A stretch of 5,095 nt of DNA from an uncultured Clostridia bacterium (GTDB lineage: Bacteria > Bacillota > Clostridia > TANB77 > CAG-508), in assembly GCA_944389715.1 (NCBI GenBank), contig CALXNI010000058.1:1-5095 (forward strand), written 5' to 3'. The position numbers and the translations under genes were made by a program. This document shows, one piece after another, positions 1 through 5,070 of this stretch; the stretch's first letter is position 1, and each line of letters starts with the position of its first letter. The notes beneath the pieces were generated by a model that saw nothing but the letters and a program-made list of their open reading frames with translations, was not told where the DNA came from and ran no database searches.

Positions 1-240
1 ATTTAAATCTGTAGGGGTCGCACCCCTGGGCGACCCTTAAATATTGATATGCGGGTCGCCGTGGGCGGCGACCCCTACAACGTTTGCAATTATTTTGTTT
101 TGGGCGGACACAAGGCCCGCCCCTACACCGTCTGCAATTAATTTTGTTTTTTTCGGACGGCAGATTGCCGTCCCTACATTTTTAAATTCTAATCTCCAAC
201 CTCTAACCTCTAATCTCTAAAAAACAAACTACAATTTGTT
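1..240 (-). repeat. Composite palindromic repeat, copy 1 (inverted, cut by window edge)
   Basis: This gene-free stretch is an inverted copy of the repeat at 4837-5070. Read on the minus strand it holds, in order: an AAATTGTA-like edge; five 7-base units (185-219); a hairpin with 8-bp arms 155-162 and 166-173; a second hairpin with arms GGGCGG (102-107) and CCGCCC (117-122); and a compound palindrome whose outer 12-bp arms TGTAGGGGTCGC (10-21) and GCGACCCCTACA (68-79) enclose two inner hairpins. Bases 5-81 match 4993-5069 perfectly in inverse. The GC-rich hairpins stand out from the AT-rich surroundings. No protein is encoded. The element may be a non-autonomous mobile repeat (MITE- or REP-like), which is inference; no transposase is in the window. 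Confidence 0.9.
185..219 (-). repeat. Tandem 7-base array in repeat copy 1
   Basis: Five adjoining 7-base units, seen on the + strand as AATTCTA, ATCTCCA, ACCTCTA, ACCTCTA and ATCTCTA. On the minus strand they follow the pattern TAGAGRT. The same array, with base changes, is in the other two repeat copies at the same place next to the hairpin with GGACGGCA arms. Confidence 0.85.
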
Positions 241-268
241 TATTTATTATAATATAAATATATAATTC

Positions 269-297
269 TTGTCAAAATATTTAATCTAGTGTATAAT
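269..297 (+). promoter_or_regulatory. Sigma-A type promoter for tRNA-Arg
   Basis: TTGTCA at 269-274 and a perfect TATAAT at 292-297 are separated by 17 bases, the optimum for a housekeeping promoter. Transcription would start near 303-305, only a few bases before the mature tRNA end at 309. No terminator is visible between the tRNA and tadA, so this promoter may also serve tadA and the gene after it. Confidence 0.8.
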
Positions 298-308
298 ATA
301 CTATACAT

Positions 309-385
309 GCACTTATAGCTCAGTAGGATAGAGCGCTCCCCTCCTAAGGGAGAGGCCGCTGGTTCGAATCCAGCTAAGTGCACCA
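309..385 (+). tRNA. trnR: tRNA-Arg (anticodon CCT)
   Basis: The full cloverleaf can be folded by eye: acceptor GCACTTA (309-315) with TAAGTGC (375-381), D stem GCTC/GAGC, anticodon stem CTCCC/GGGAG (336-340 and 348-352), 7-base loop CTCCTAA with anticodon CCT at 343-345, variable AGGCC, T stem GCTGG/CCAGC and T loop TTCGAAT. The discriminator is A382 and the 3' CCA (383-385) is genomically encoded. The anticodon reads AGG, an arginine codon. A tRNA gene before tadA is part of the conserved Firmicutes order, although in Bacillus subtilis it is a serine tRNA. Confidence 0.97.
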
Positions 386-414
386 TAGCTAAAAATAAAG
401 AGTGAATAGAGGAA

Positions 415-882
415 ATGCTAGAAAAAGAAAAATTTATGAAAGAAGCCTTAAAAGAAGCAAAAAAGGCATATAAGAAAGAGGAAATACCTGTAGGTGCAAT
501 TATTGTTAAAAATGGAGAAGTAATTGCAAGAGCCCATAATTTAAAAGAGTCAAAAAACAGTAGTATTTCTCATGCAGAAATATTAGCAATTGAAAAGGCC
601 AATAAAAAATTGAATGCATGGAGATTAGAAAATTGTGAGATGTATATAACACTGGAGCCATGTATGATGTGTATGGGAGCAATTATTAATTCTAGAATAA
701 AAAAGATATATATTGGTACACTTGATTATAAAACAGGAGCATGTGAGTCTGTAATCAATATAAAAAATTATAAATTTAACCATGTAGTTGAAATAGAAAC
801 AGGAATATTAAAAGAAGAATGTGAATATATTTTAAAAGATTTTTTTAAAATGTTAAGAGCAAAGAAACGGAGGAAAAAATGA
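415..882 (+). CDS. tadA: tRNA-specific adenosine deaminase TadA
   Basis: TadA converts adenosine-34 to inosine in tRNA-Arg(ACG), letting one tRNA read three arginine codons; it acts in the cytoplasm as a homodimer. The 155-residue product has the full cytidine/adenosine deaminase fold signature: PVGAII near residue 25, the HAE motif (H53 zinc ligand, E55 proton shuttle) and PCMMC (C83 and C86 zinc ligands), followed by the family helices and a basic C-terminal tail. Length and N-terminal layout fit TadA of Bacillus subtilis, which supports the ATG at 415; the purine-rich AGAGGA lies close upstream (408-413), a short spacing. The stop overlaps the next start as ATGA (879-882), so the two genes are probably translationally coupled. 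Other deaminases of the superfamily are less likely because the match to TadA runs full length and the locus order fits. Confidence 0.96.
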   Translation: MLEKEKFMKEALKEAKKAYKKEEIPVGAIIVKNGEVIARAHNLKESKNSSISHAEILAIEKANKKLNAWRLENCEMYITLEPCMMCMGAIINSRIKKIYIGTLDYKTGACESVINIKNYKFNHVVEIETGILKEECEYILKDFFKMLRAKKRRKK

Positions 883-1625
883 AACGAAGTAGTTTCTCTA
901 AAAAAAGGATAATACATTTTTATGTTGTTATATTCATATTAATAATGATAATAATAATTGCAGGACTGCTTATGTTTAAATATCATGTAGAAGGTGAAAA
1001 AAATTTACCTTTTAACATAAAAAAAATTAATATTGTAAGCACAGCAGAATCAAACATTACTCAAGATGAAGAAGGTGTTTGGAATGCAGGAATATTACAA
1101 AAAAATGATGTGTTTTTTACAATTGAAAAAAATAATGATTATAAAAAAGAGGATGCTATAAAAAAAGTAAGCTTTGAAAATTTTCAAATAATAAAAGCAA
1201 ATGAAAATATGATAGTAGATATCTATAGACCAACTACATCTGTGAATACATATAGTTATACAGATGAATATAAAATACAGAATTCATTAGAATATTTGGG
1301 GGGACTTGCTACAAATACAGAAACCTTGCAAATTAATAATCAAGGAGGATTAATAGGATTTAGTATTACTGCAGATAATATAGGAGAATACATTTTTTCG
1401 GAAAATGAAAAGGTACCTAGTGATGGAACTTTACTTGCTAAAGCAGGTATTAGTTCAGAAGATATAACATTTCAAGTGTCTTTTGATTTAATAATAGAAA
1501 CAGAATCTGACAATAGATTTAAGGCAAATATAATTTTTGATTTGCCTACTGGTAATATATTAGAAGAAGGAGTAGGTACTTTAGAAGATACAGAATTAAA
1601 TAATATTATATTTAAGAGATTTTAA
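879..1625 (+). CDS. Unrecognised single-pass membrane protein, extracytoplasmic C-terminal domain
   Basis: I do not recognise this 248-residue protein. It begins with a basic segment (KRSSFSKKR), then one very hydrophobic helix at about residues 11-33 rich in Ile/Leu/Val, then a long polar part rich in Asn, Glu and Ile that looks beta-rich. By the positive-inside rule the N-terminus should be cytoplasmic and residues 35-248 outside. There is no signal-peptidase or lipobox motif, so it is probably an anchored protein rather than a secreted one. No cysteines and no catalytic motif are evident. The start is well supported by GGAGG at 869-873, five bases before the ATG, and by the ATGA overlap with tadA. 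It sits where tadA normally adjoins the SRP RNA gene, so it is an extra gene in an otherwise conserved order. Base composition is like its neighbours. Confidence 0.85.
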   Translation: MKRSSFSKKRIIHFYVVIFILIMIIIIAGLLMFKYHVEGEKNLPFNIKKINIVSTAESNITQDEEGVWNAGILQKNDVFFTIEKNNDYKKEDAIKKVSFENFQIIKANENMIVDIYRPTTSVNTYSYTDEYKIQNSLEYLGGLATNTETLQINNQGGLIGFSITADNIGEYIFSENEKVPSDGTLLAKAGISSEDITFQVSFDLIIETESDNRFKANIIFDLPTGNILEEGVGTLEDTELNNIIFKRF

Positions 1626-1631
1626 ATAGAT

Positions 1632-1815
1632 AAATTGTAATTTGTTGTCTAGAGATTAGAGGTTAGAGGTTGGAGATTAGAATTTAAAAATGTAGGAACG
1701 GCAATCTGCCGTCCGAAAAACACAAAATTTATTGCAAACGTTGTAGGGGTCGACGTCCCCGGCGACCCGTGTTGAATTAATGATTATCGGGCTGTCGAGG
1801 ACGCCAGCCCCTACA
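1632..1815 (+). repeat. Composite palindromic repeat, copy 2
   Basis: The repeat starts seven bases after the stop of the membrane-protein gene and fills most of the 302-base gap before the SRP RNA. Its first ~110 bases match copies 1 and 3: the AAATTGTAATTTG edge (1632), the 7-base array (1650-1684) and the GGAACGGCA/TGCCGTCC hairpin (1695-1714). It lacks the GGGCGG hairpin module and goes straight to a compound palindrome with outer arms TGTAGGGG (1742-1749) and CCCCTACA (1808-1815). The two inner hairpins, GGGTCG/CGACCC and GGGCTG/CAGCCC, have sequences different from the matching block of copies 1 and 3. The layout is therefore conserved while module content is swapped. No T-tract follows a hairpin on the + strand, so it is not a standard terminator for the upstream gene. 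Confidence 0.88.
1650..1684 (+). repeat. Tandem 7-base array in repeat copy 2
   Basis: Five adjoining units: TAGAGAT, TAGAGGT, TAGAGGT, TGGAGAT and TAGAATT. The order of unit variants is the same as in copy 1, so the array was copied as a block rather than formed anew each time. Confidence 0.85.
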
Positions 1816-1878
1816 CAATAAAGAACCAATTTAATCATACAAATTCCAATTTATCTTACTGATTTTATTAAAATTCTC

Positions 1879-1907
1879 TTGATTATATCAAAATAAAATT
1901 ATATAAT
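1879..1907 (+). promoter_or_regulatory. Sigma-A type promoter for SRP RNA and probably dnaX
   Basis: TTGATT at 1879-1884 and TATAAT at 1902-1907 have a 17-base spacer. Transcription should begin near 1913-1916, about a dozen bases before the helix that closes the SRP RNA, so some 5' trimming is likely. No other promoter or terminator is clear before dnaX, so this promoter may drive the whole SRP RNA-dnaX-ybaB-recR unit. Confidence 0.75.
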
Positions 1908-1927
1908 CTAAAAGCAAAGGTAATAAG

Positions 1928-2041
1928 TTAACTTTTGTATGGAGAGTAGCTCAATAGAAACCTATGAACCTCGTCAGGTCCGGAAGGAAGCAGCGATAAA
2001 TAGTTTATTTCTATGTGGGATACTTTCCATAGAGAAGTTAA
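1928..2041 (+). ncRNA. ffs: Signal recognition particle RNA, small bacterial (4.5S-like) type
   Basis: This RNA binds Ffh and FtsY to target nascent membrane proteins. The diagnostic core at 1973-1994 is present: the GTCAGGTCC strand, GGAA tetraloop (1982-1985) and GGAAGCAGC return strand, which form the Ffh-binding helix 8 with its symmetric internal loop. Below it, CTAT (1962-1965) pairs with ATAG (2000-2003), ATAGAAA (1954-1960) with TTTCTAT (2008-2014), and the terminal helix of about 21 positions pairs 1928-1948 with 2021-2041 with few mismatches. The helix closes at about 114 nt and dnaX starts 22 bases later, leaving no room for the Alu domain found in the ~270-nt Bacillus RNA. Ends are set from the helix and may differ by several bases from the mature RNA. 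Its place just before dnaX matches scr in Bacillus subtilis. Confidence 0.95.
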
Positions 2042-2054
2042 CTTAAAATTTAAA

Positions 2055-2059
2055 GGGGG
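2055..2059 (+). promoter_or_regulatory. Ribosome binding site that sets the dnaX start
   Basis: AGGGGGA lies four to five bases before the ATG at 2064. The longest open frame reaches an ATG at 2013, but that codon lies inside the SRP RNA helix and has no ribosome site. Family proteins begin with the sequence MAYTALYRKFRP or close to it, which is what the ATG at 2064 encodes. Confidence 0.85.
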
Positions 2060-2063
2060 AAAA

Positions 2064-3653
2064 ATGGCATATACAGCTTTATATAGAAAATTTAGGCCAT
2101 TAAATTTTAATGAAATGGTTGGACAAGAACATATTACAACAACACTAAAAAGGCAGATAATGGCTGGAAGAGTGGGACATGCATATCTTTTTAATGGAGG
2201 AAGAGGAACAGGCAAGACCTCTGCTGCAAAAATTTTAGCAAGGGCTGTAAATTGTTTGAATTCACATGATGGGGAACCATGCAACGAATGTGAAATATGC
2301 AGAGCAATACTTTCTGATTCACTTACAGATGTTGTAGAAATGGACGCTGCTTCTAATAATGGTGTAGAGGATATAAGAGCTATAAGGGAAGAAGTAAATT
2401 TTTTACCTACTCGTGCTAAATTTAGAGTATATATTATAGATGAGGTACATATGTTATCAACAGGAGCGTTTAATGCTCTACTTAAAACTTTAGAGGAACC
2501 ACCAGAACATGTAAAATTTATATTAGCAACAACAGAGCCACAAAAATTACCTGCTACAATTCTTTCAAGATGTCAAAGATTTGACTTTAAAAGAATTTCT
2601 AATCAAGATATAATTAAAAGATTAAAAATAATTTGCAAGGATAGCAAAATAGACATAACAGATGAGGCATTAAAAATAATTGCAGTTTTGTCTGAAGGTG
2701 CAATGAGGGATGCTATTAGCATATTAGAAAGATGTACAGGAGAACAAAAGGGATTAATTGATGATAACATTGTAAGAGAATTGGTCGGCATTCCTAAAAA
2801 AGTACAAATTTATTCTATTGTTAAAGCAATTATTGAATCAAATGCAGATGAAGTAATCAACAATTCAAATATTATTATAAATGAAGGAAAGGATATTGAT
2901 AATTTTTTGTGGGAATTAATAAAATATATTAAAGATGTATTAGTATATAAATCAAGTAAAAAATTAGAAATATATAACGAAGAAGAAAAAAATCAAATAG
3001 ATCAATTAGCAGAAAAAGTTACTAAAGAAAGATTATTACATTTAATATATGAATTATCAGAGTTAGCTAATAATATAAAATGGTCATCGCAAAAAAATAT
3101 AATATTTGAAGCGGGAATGATAAAAGCTTGCATGAGTTTAGAAGAGACAAATGTAATTCTTAATGTAGGAGAGGACAGAAGTCGTCCGCAAAATGAAAAA
3201 CAAGAAAATAAAAAAGAAACGAATGCAAAACAAAATATAAACAATGTAGGGGCAAACGCCTCTGTCTACTCGCAAAAAAATACAAGTGAAATTAATTTAA
3301 CTAAATCAAAATTAACAGGAGAAAGTATTCCATATTGGGATAATGTAATAAATAAAATAAAACAAAATGGAAAAATGGGGATATATGTTAATCTTATAGG
3401 AAGTAAAGCTAAAGAGATTAACGATATGACTATTGAAGTAGAGCTTGCTAATAAAAATTCATTTGCAAAACAAATTTTAGAAAGTCATGAAAATAAAACA
3501 GAGATAGAAAAAATTGCATCTATAGAAGCAGGGAAAACAATGAATGTAAGATTTGTAAGTGTAGAAGATAAAAAAAAAGTTGATTTGAAGGTTAACTCGT
3601 TGGAAAATATGATATCAAATTTAGATATTCCAATAAATATTATAGATGAATAG
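2064..3653 (+). CDS. dnaX: DNA polymerase III subunit gamma/tau (clamp loader ATPase)
   Basis: DnaX is the AAA+ motor of the clamp loader, which places the beta sliding clamp on primed DNA at the replication fork. The 529-residue product shows, in order: the conserved start YRKFRP; Walker A GGRGTGKT (45-52); the zinc module C64, C73, C76, C79; Walker B IIDEVHML (124-131, D126 E127); sensor 1 in LATTEPQKLPATILSRC (154-170) with the SRC arginine finger at R169; sensor 2 GAMRDAIS (212-219, R215); then the helical collar domain to about 365. A low-complexity Lys/Asn/Glu linker (about 370-420) follows, and a C-terminal domain (about 420-529) starting near IPYWDNVINKIK that would hold the polymerase contacts of tau. 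The linker contains two GC-rich islands resembling the intergenic repeats. An A7 run in the linker (3274-3280) and an A9 run (3570-3578) are possible slippage sites, but none is proven. The stop overlaps the ribosome site of the next gene. Confidence 0.97.
   Translation: MAYTALYRKFRPLNFNEMVGQEHITTTLKRQIMAGRVGHAYLFNGGRGTGKTSAAKILARAVNCLNSHDGEPCNECEICRAILSDSLTDVVEMDAASNNGVEDIRAIREEVNFLPTRAKFRVYIIDEVHMLSTGAFNALLKTLEEPPEHVKFILATTEPQKLPATILSRCQRFDFKRISNQDIIKRLKIICKDSKIDITDEALKIIAVLSEGAMRDAISILERCTGEQKGLIDDNIVRELVGIPKKVQIYSIVKAIIESNADEVINNSNIIINEGKDIDNFLWELIKYIKDVLVYKSSKKLEIYNEEEKNQIDQLAEKVTKERLLHLIYELSELANNIKWSSQKNIIFEAGMIKACMSLEETNVILNVGEDRSRPQNEKQENKKETNAKQNINNVGANASVYSQKNTSEINLTKSKLTGESIPYWDNVINKIKQNGKMGIYVNLIGSKAKEINDMTIEVELANKNSFAKQILESHENKTEIEKIASIEAGKTMNVRFVSVEDKKKVDLKVNSLENMISNLDIPINIIDE
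3162..3269 (+). repeat. Possible degraded copy of the intergenic repeat inside the dnaX linker
   Basis: Two GC-rich stretches in the dnaX linker resemble the hairpin modules of the intergenic repeats, in the same orientation and order as copies 2 and 3. The first (3162-3188) starts AATGTAGG and ends GTCCG, like the GGACGGCA module. The second (3245-3269) starts TGTAGGGGC and ends CTAC, an imperfect palindrome like the TGTAGGGG blocks. The A-rich sequence between includes ATGCAAAA, like the TTGCAAA linker of the repeat. Codons here (CGT, CCG, GGG, GCC, GTC, TCG) are unlike the A/T-ending codons of the rest of the gene. The first match is weak, so the call rests mainly on the second. Confidence 0.45.
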
Positions 3654-3657
3654 GAGG
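3652..3657 (+). promoter_or_regulatory. Ribosome binding site that sets the ybaB/ebfC start
   Basis: A perfect AGGAGG overlaps the dnaX stop codon and lies nine bases before the ATG at 3667. An in-frame ATG at 3646 lies upstream of this site, inside dnaX, and would add MNRRKKK, which is only translated ribosome-site sequence; it is rejected. Confidence 0.9.
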
Positions 3658-3666
3658 AAAAAGAAA

Positions 3667-4008
3667 ATGTCAAAAAGAGGTGGATTCCCAGGTATGGGAG
3701 GATTTGGAGGAATGAATATTAATCAATTAATGAAAGAAGCCAAAAAAATGCAAGCAGATTTAGAAAAATCTCAAGAAGAATTGCAAGCAAAAGAATTTGA
3801 GGCAACAAGTGGTGGCGGAGCAATAAGTGTAAAAGTAGGAGGAAACAAAGAAATAAAAGAGATAAAAATAAGTAAAGATGTTGTAGATCCAGATGATGTA
3901 GAAATGTTACAAGATTTAATTTTAGCATGTGTAAACGAGGCTTTAAGAAAAGTAGATGCAGCTCAAACAGCTAGCATGGGTAAATTTAATATTCCAGGGA
4001 TGATGTAA
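3667..4008 (+). CDS. ebfC: YbaB/EbfC family nucleoid-associated protein
   Basis: This small dimeric protein family binds DNA in the nucleoid; the gene is almost always found between dnaX and recR, as here (yaaK in Bacillus subtilis). The 113-residue product has a Gly/Met/Phe-rich N-terminus (residues 4-16), a long helix with MKEAKKMQADLEKSQEEL (22-39), the family core from ATSGGGAISVKVGGNKEI (46-63), then DPDDVEMLQDLILACVNEAL (74-93), ending in a flexible Gly/Met tail. These are the signatures of the family, and length is normal. The start at 3667 follows a perfect AGGAGG. Only one base separates its stop from the recR start, so translation is probably coupled. What the protein does in the cell is poorly defined in general; a role with RecR or in replication is inferred from the conserved neighbourhood. 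Confidence 0.95.
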   Translation: MSKRGGFPGMGGFGGMNINQLMKEAKKMQADLEKSQEELQAKEFEATSGGGAISVKVGGNKEIKEIKISKDVVDPDDVEMLQDLILACVNEALRKVDAAQTASMGKFNIPGMM

Positions 4009-4009
4009 T

Positions 4010-4610
4010 ATGTCATACTATTCACCATCAATAGAAAAATTAATAGAGAGCTTTGAAAAACTTCCAAGTATTGGCCATAAAACTGCAGTAAGACTTGCTT
4101 TTCATATGTTGGATCTAAAAGAAGAGGACACAAAGGAATTTATAAATTCAATTATAAATGCAAAAAAAAATTTGAAGTATTGTAGTATATGCTATAATAT
4201 TTCAGATACAGATCCATGCCCAATATGTGCTAGTCCTAAAAGAGATAGTTCAATAATATGTGTTGTAGAAGATGTAAGAGATATAATGGCAATGGAAAGG
4301 ACACATGAGTTTAAAGGAGTATATCATGTACTACATGGAACAATATCTCCAATGAATGGAATTGGACCAGAAGATATAAAAATAAAAGAGCTTTTAAATC
4401 GCATTAGTAATCGGAAATATTAAAGAAATAATAATAGCTACAAATCCAAGAGTAGAAGGAGAGGCAACAGCAATTTATTTATCTAAAATAATAAAACCAC
4501 TAGGAATAAAAGTAACAAGAATAGCACATGGAATTCCTGTTGGTGGAGATTTAGAATATACAGATGAGATAACTCTTAGCAAGGCACTAGAGGGAAGAAG
4601 GGAATTATGA
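4010..4610 (+). pseudogene. recR: Recombination mediator RecR, interrupted by a +1 base frameshift
   Basis: RecR acts with RecO and RecF to load RecA onto single-strand gaps. The first frame (4010-4423) gives 137 residues: helix-hairpin-helix with LPSIGHKTAVR (18-28), the zinc module C58, C61, C70, C73, and the start of the Toprim domain with ICVVEDVRDI (83-92) and GIGPEDIKIKELL (117-129). It then reads RISNRKY and stops. Leaving out one base, most simply C4412, restores RISNGNIKEIIIATNPR and the rest of Toprim (EGEATAIY, then RIAHGIPVGGDLEY) to the canonical end EGRREL with stop TGA 4608-4610. The repaired protein is 199 residues, the usual family length, and the junction aligns with Bacillus RecR without a gap. 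As written, the product lacks half of Toprim and should be non-functional. A sequencing or assembly error, or a recent mutation, explains this better than programmed frameshifting, as no slippery run is present. Sequence downstream of the lesion shows no decay. Confidence 0.95.
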
Positions 4611-4845
4611 TATTTATTATGCATCTAGAGAAAGTATTGCTAAATTATCGCCTAGAGCCGTAAAAAATGCAGAAAGAATAGCTAAATCTTCTTTAGAAAA
4701 ATCTTTACTAATGGCAATGGCAAGCGTACTAGATAATATAACTAATTCTTCGTTAGAAAAATCAGATAAACACATAAAAACACCTCTATTTATAATATAT
4801 AATATAGAGTGTTTTTTATTATTAAATTATTTAGAAAAATTGTAA
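4591..4845 (+). other. Open frame of unknown nature after recR, possible small gene or remnant
   Basis: One frame stays open for 84 codons from just after a TAG at 4588 to the TAA at 4843, overlapping the end of recR and running through the terminator. The part 4609-4776 looks coding: IYYASRESIAKLSPRAV followed by a helical Ala/Lys/Leu/Ser-rich stretch to about SLEKSDKHIK, with AT-ending codons. There is no proper start in this frame. An ATG at 4607 overlaps the recR stop as ATGA and is preceded by purine-rich AAGGGAA, but it reads another frame and ends after 18 codons (TAA 4661-4663). A one-base indel just after that ATG would join it to the open frame and give a protein of some 55 residues or more. 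I do not recognise it. It may also be chance. Confidence 0.3.
4777..4820 (+). terminator. Intrinsic terminator closing the dnaX-recR unit
   Basis: AAAACA (4777-4782) pairs with TGTTTT (4810-4815) and CTCTAT (4784-4789) with ATAGAG (4804-4809) across a single bulged C; inner TTATA/TATAA can extend the stem. Six T's (4812-4817) end the structure. The stem is AU-rich but long, as is normal in low-GC Firmicutes. The A-tract on the other side could let it work in both directions. Confidence 0.82.
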
Positions 4846-5070
4846 TTTGTTGTTTAGAGATTAGAGATTAGATGTTGGAGATTAAAATTTAAAAATGTAG
4901 GGACGGCAATCTGCCGTCCGAAAAATACGAAATTTATTGCAAATGTTGTAGGGGCGGGCCTTGTGCCAGCCAGAAACAAAATAATTGCAAATGTTGTAGG
5001 GGTCGCCGCCCACGGCGACCCGCATATCAATATTTAAGGGTCGCCCAGGGGTGCGACCCCTACAGATTTT
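4837..5070 (+). repeat. Composite palindromic repeat, copy 3
   Basis: With the terminator and the open frame before it, this element fills the gene-free end of the window. In order: AAATTGTAATTTG edge; five 7-base units (4855-4889); hairpin GGACGGCA (4901-4908)/TGCCGTCC (4912-4919); a decayed GGGCGG module near 4950-4975; and a compound palindrome with outer 12-bp arms 4995-5006 and 5053-5064. That palindrome encloses a 9-bp hairpin (5000-5008 with 5013-5021) and a 7-bp hairpin (5038-5044 with 5053-5059). It is the inverse of copy 1, with a perfect 77-base match at 4993-5069. Similarity fades at about 5070, which marks the likely right edge. No gene is seen in the remaining bases to 5095. Confidence 0.9.
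4855..4889 (+). repeat. Tandem 7-base array in repeat copy 3
   Basis: Five units: TAGAGAT, TAGAGAT, TAGATGT, TGGAGAT and TAAAATT. It is the most diverged of the three arrays, but the unit count and phase are the same. Confidence 0.8.

Noticed and set aside
1..240. CRISPR array as the source of the repeats
   Set aside because: There are no evenly spaced identical repeats with unique spacers; the 7-base units adjoin without spacers and the larger modules differ in length.
1691..1720. Hairpin after the membrane-protein gene as an intrinsic terminator
   Set aside because: On the + strand the stem is followed by GAAAAA, not a T-tract; it is a module of the repeat family.
1945..1990. tRNA-like string GTAGCTCAAT near 1946
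   Set aside because: No acceptor, anticodon or T arm can be formed; the bases belong to the SRP RNA helix.
2013..2063. Upstream ATG extension of dnaX
   Set aside because: The extra 17 codons lie in the SRP RNA closing helix, have no ribosome site and are absent from family proteins.
1928..2284. Minus-strand open frame of 118 codons
   Set aside because: It runs antisense to the SRP RNA and the dnaX Walker A region; a shadow of a strongly conserved gene.
4405..4423. Programmed frameshift in recR
   Set aside because: There is no slippery run or stimulatory structure, tRNA-Asn could not re-pair on ATC, and recR is not known to use frameshifting; an error or mutation is simpler.
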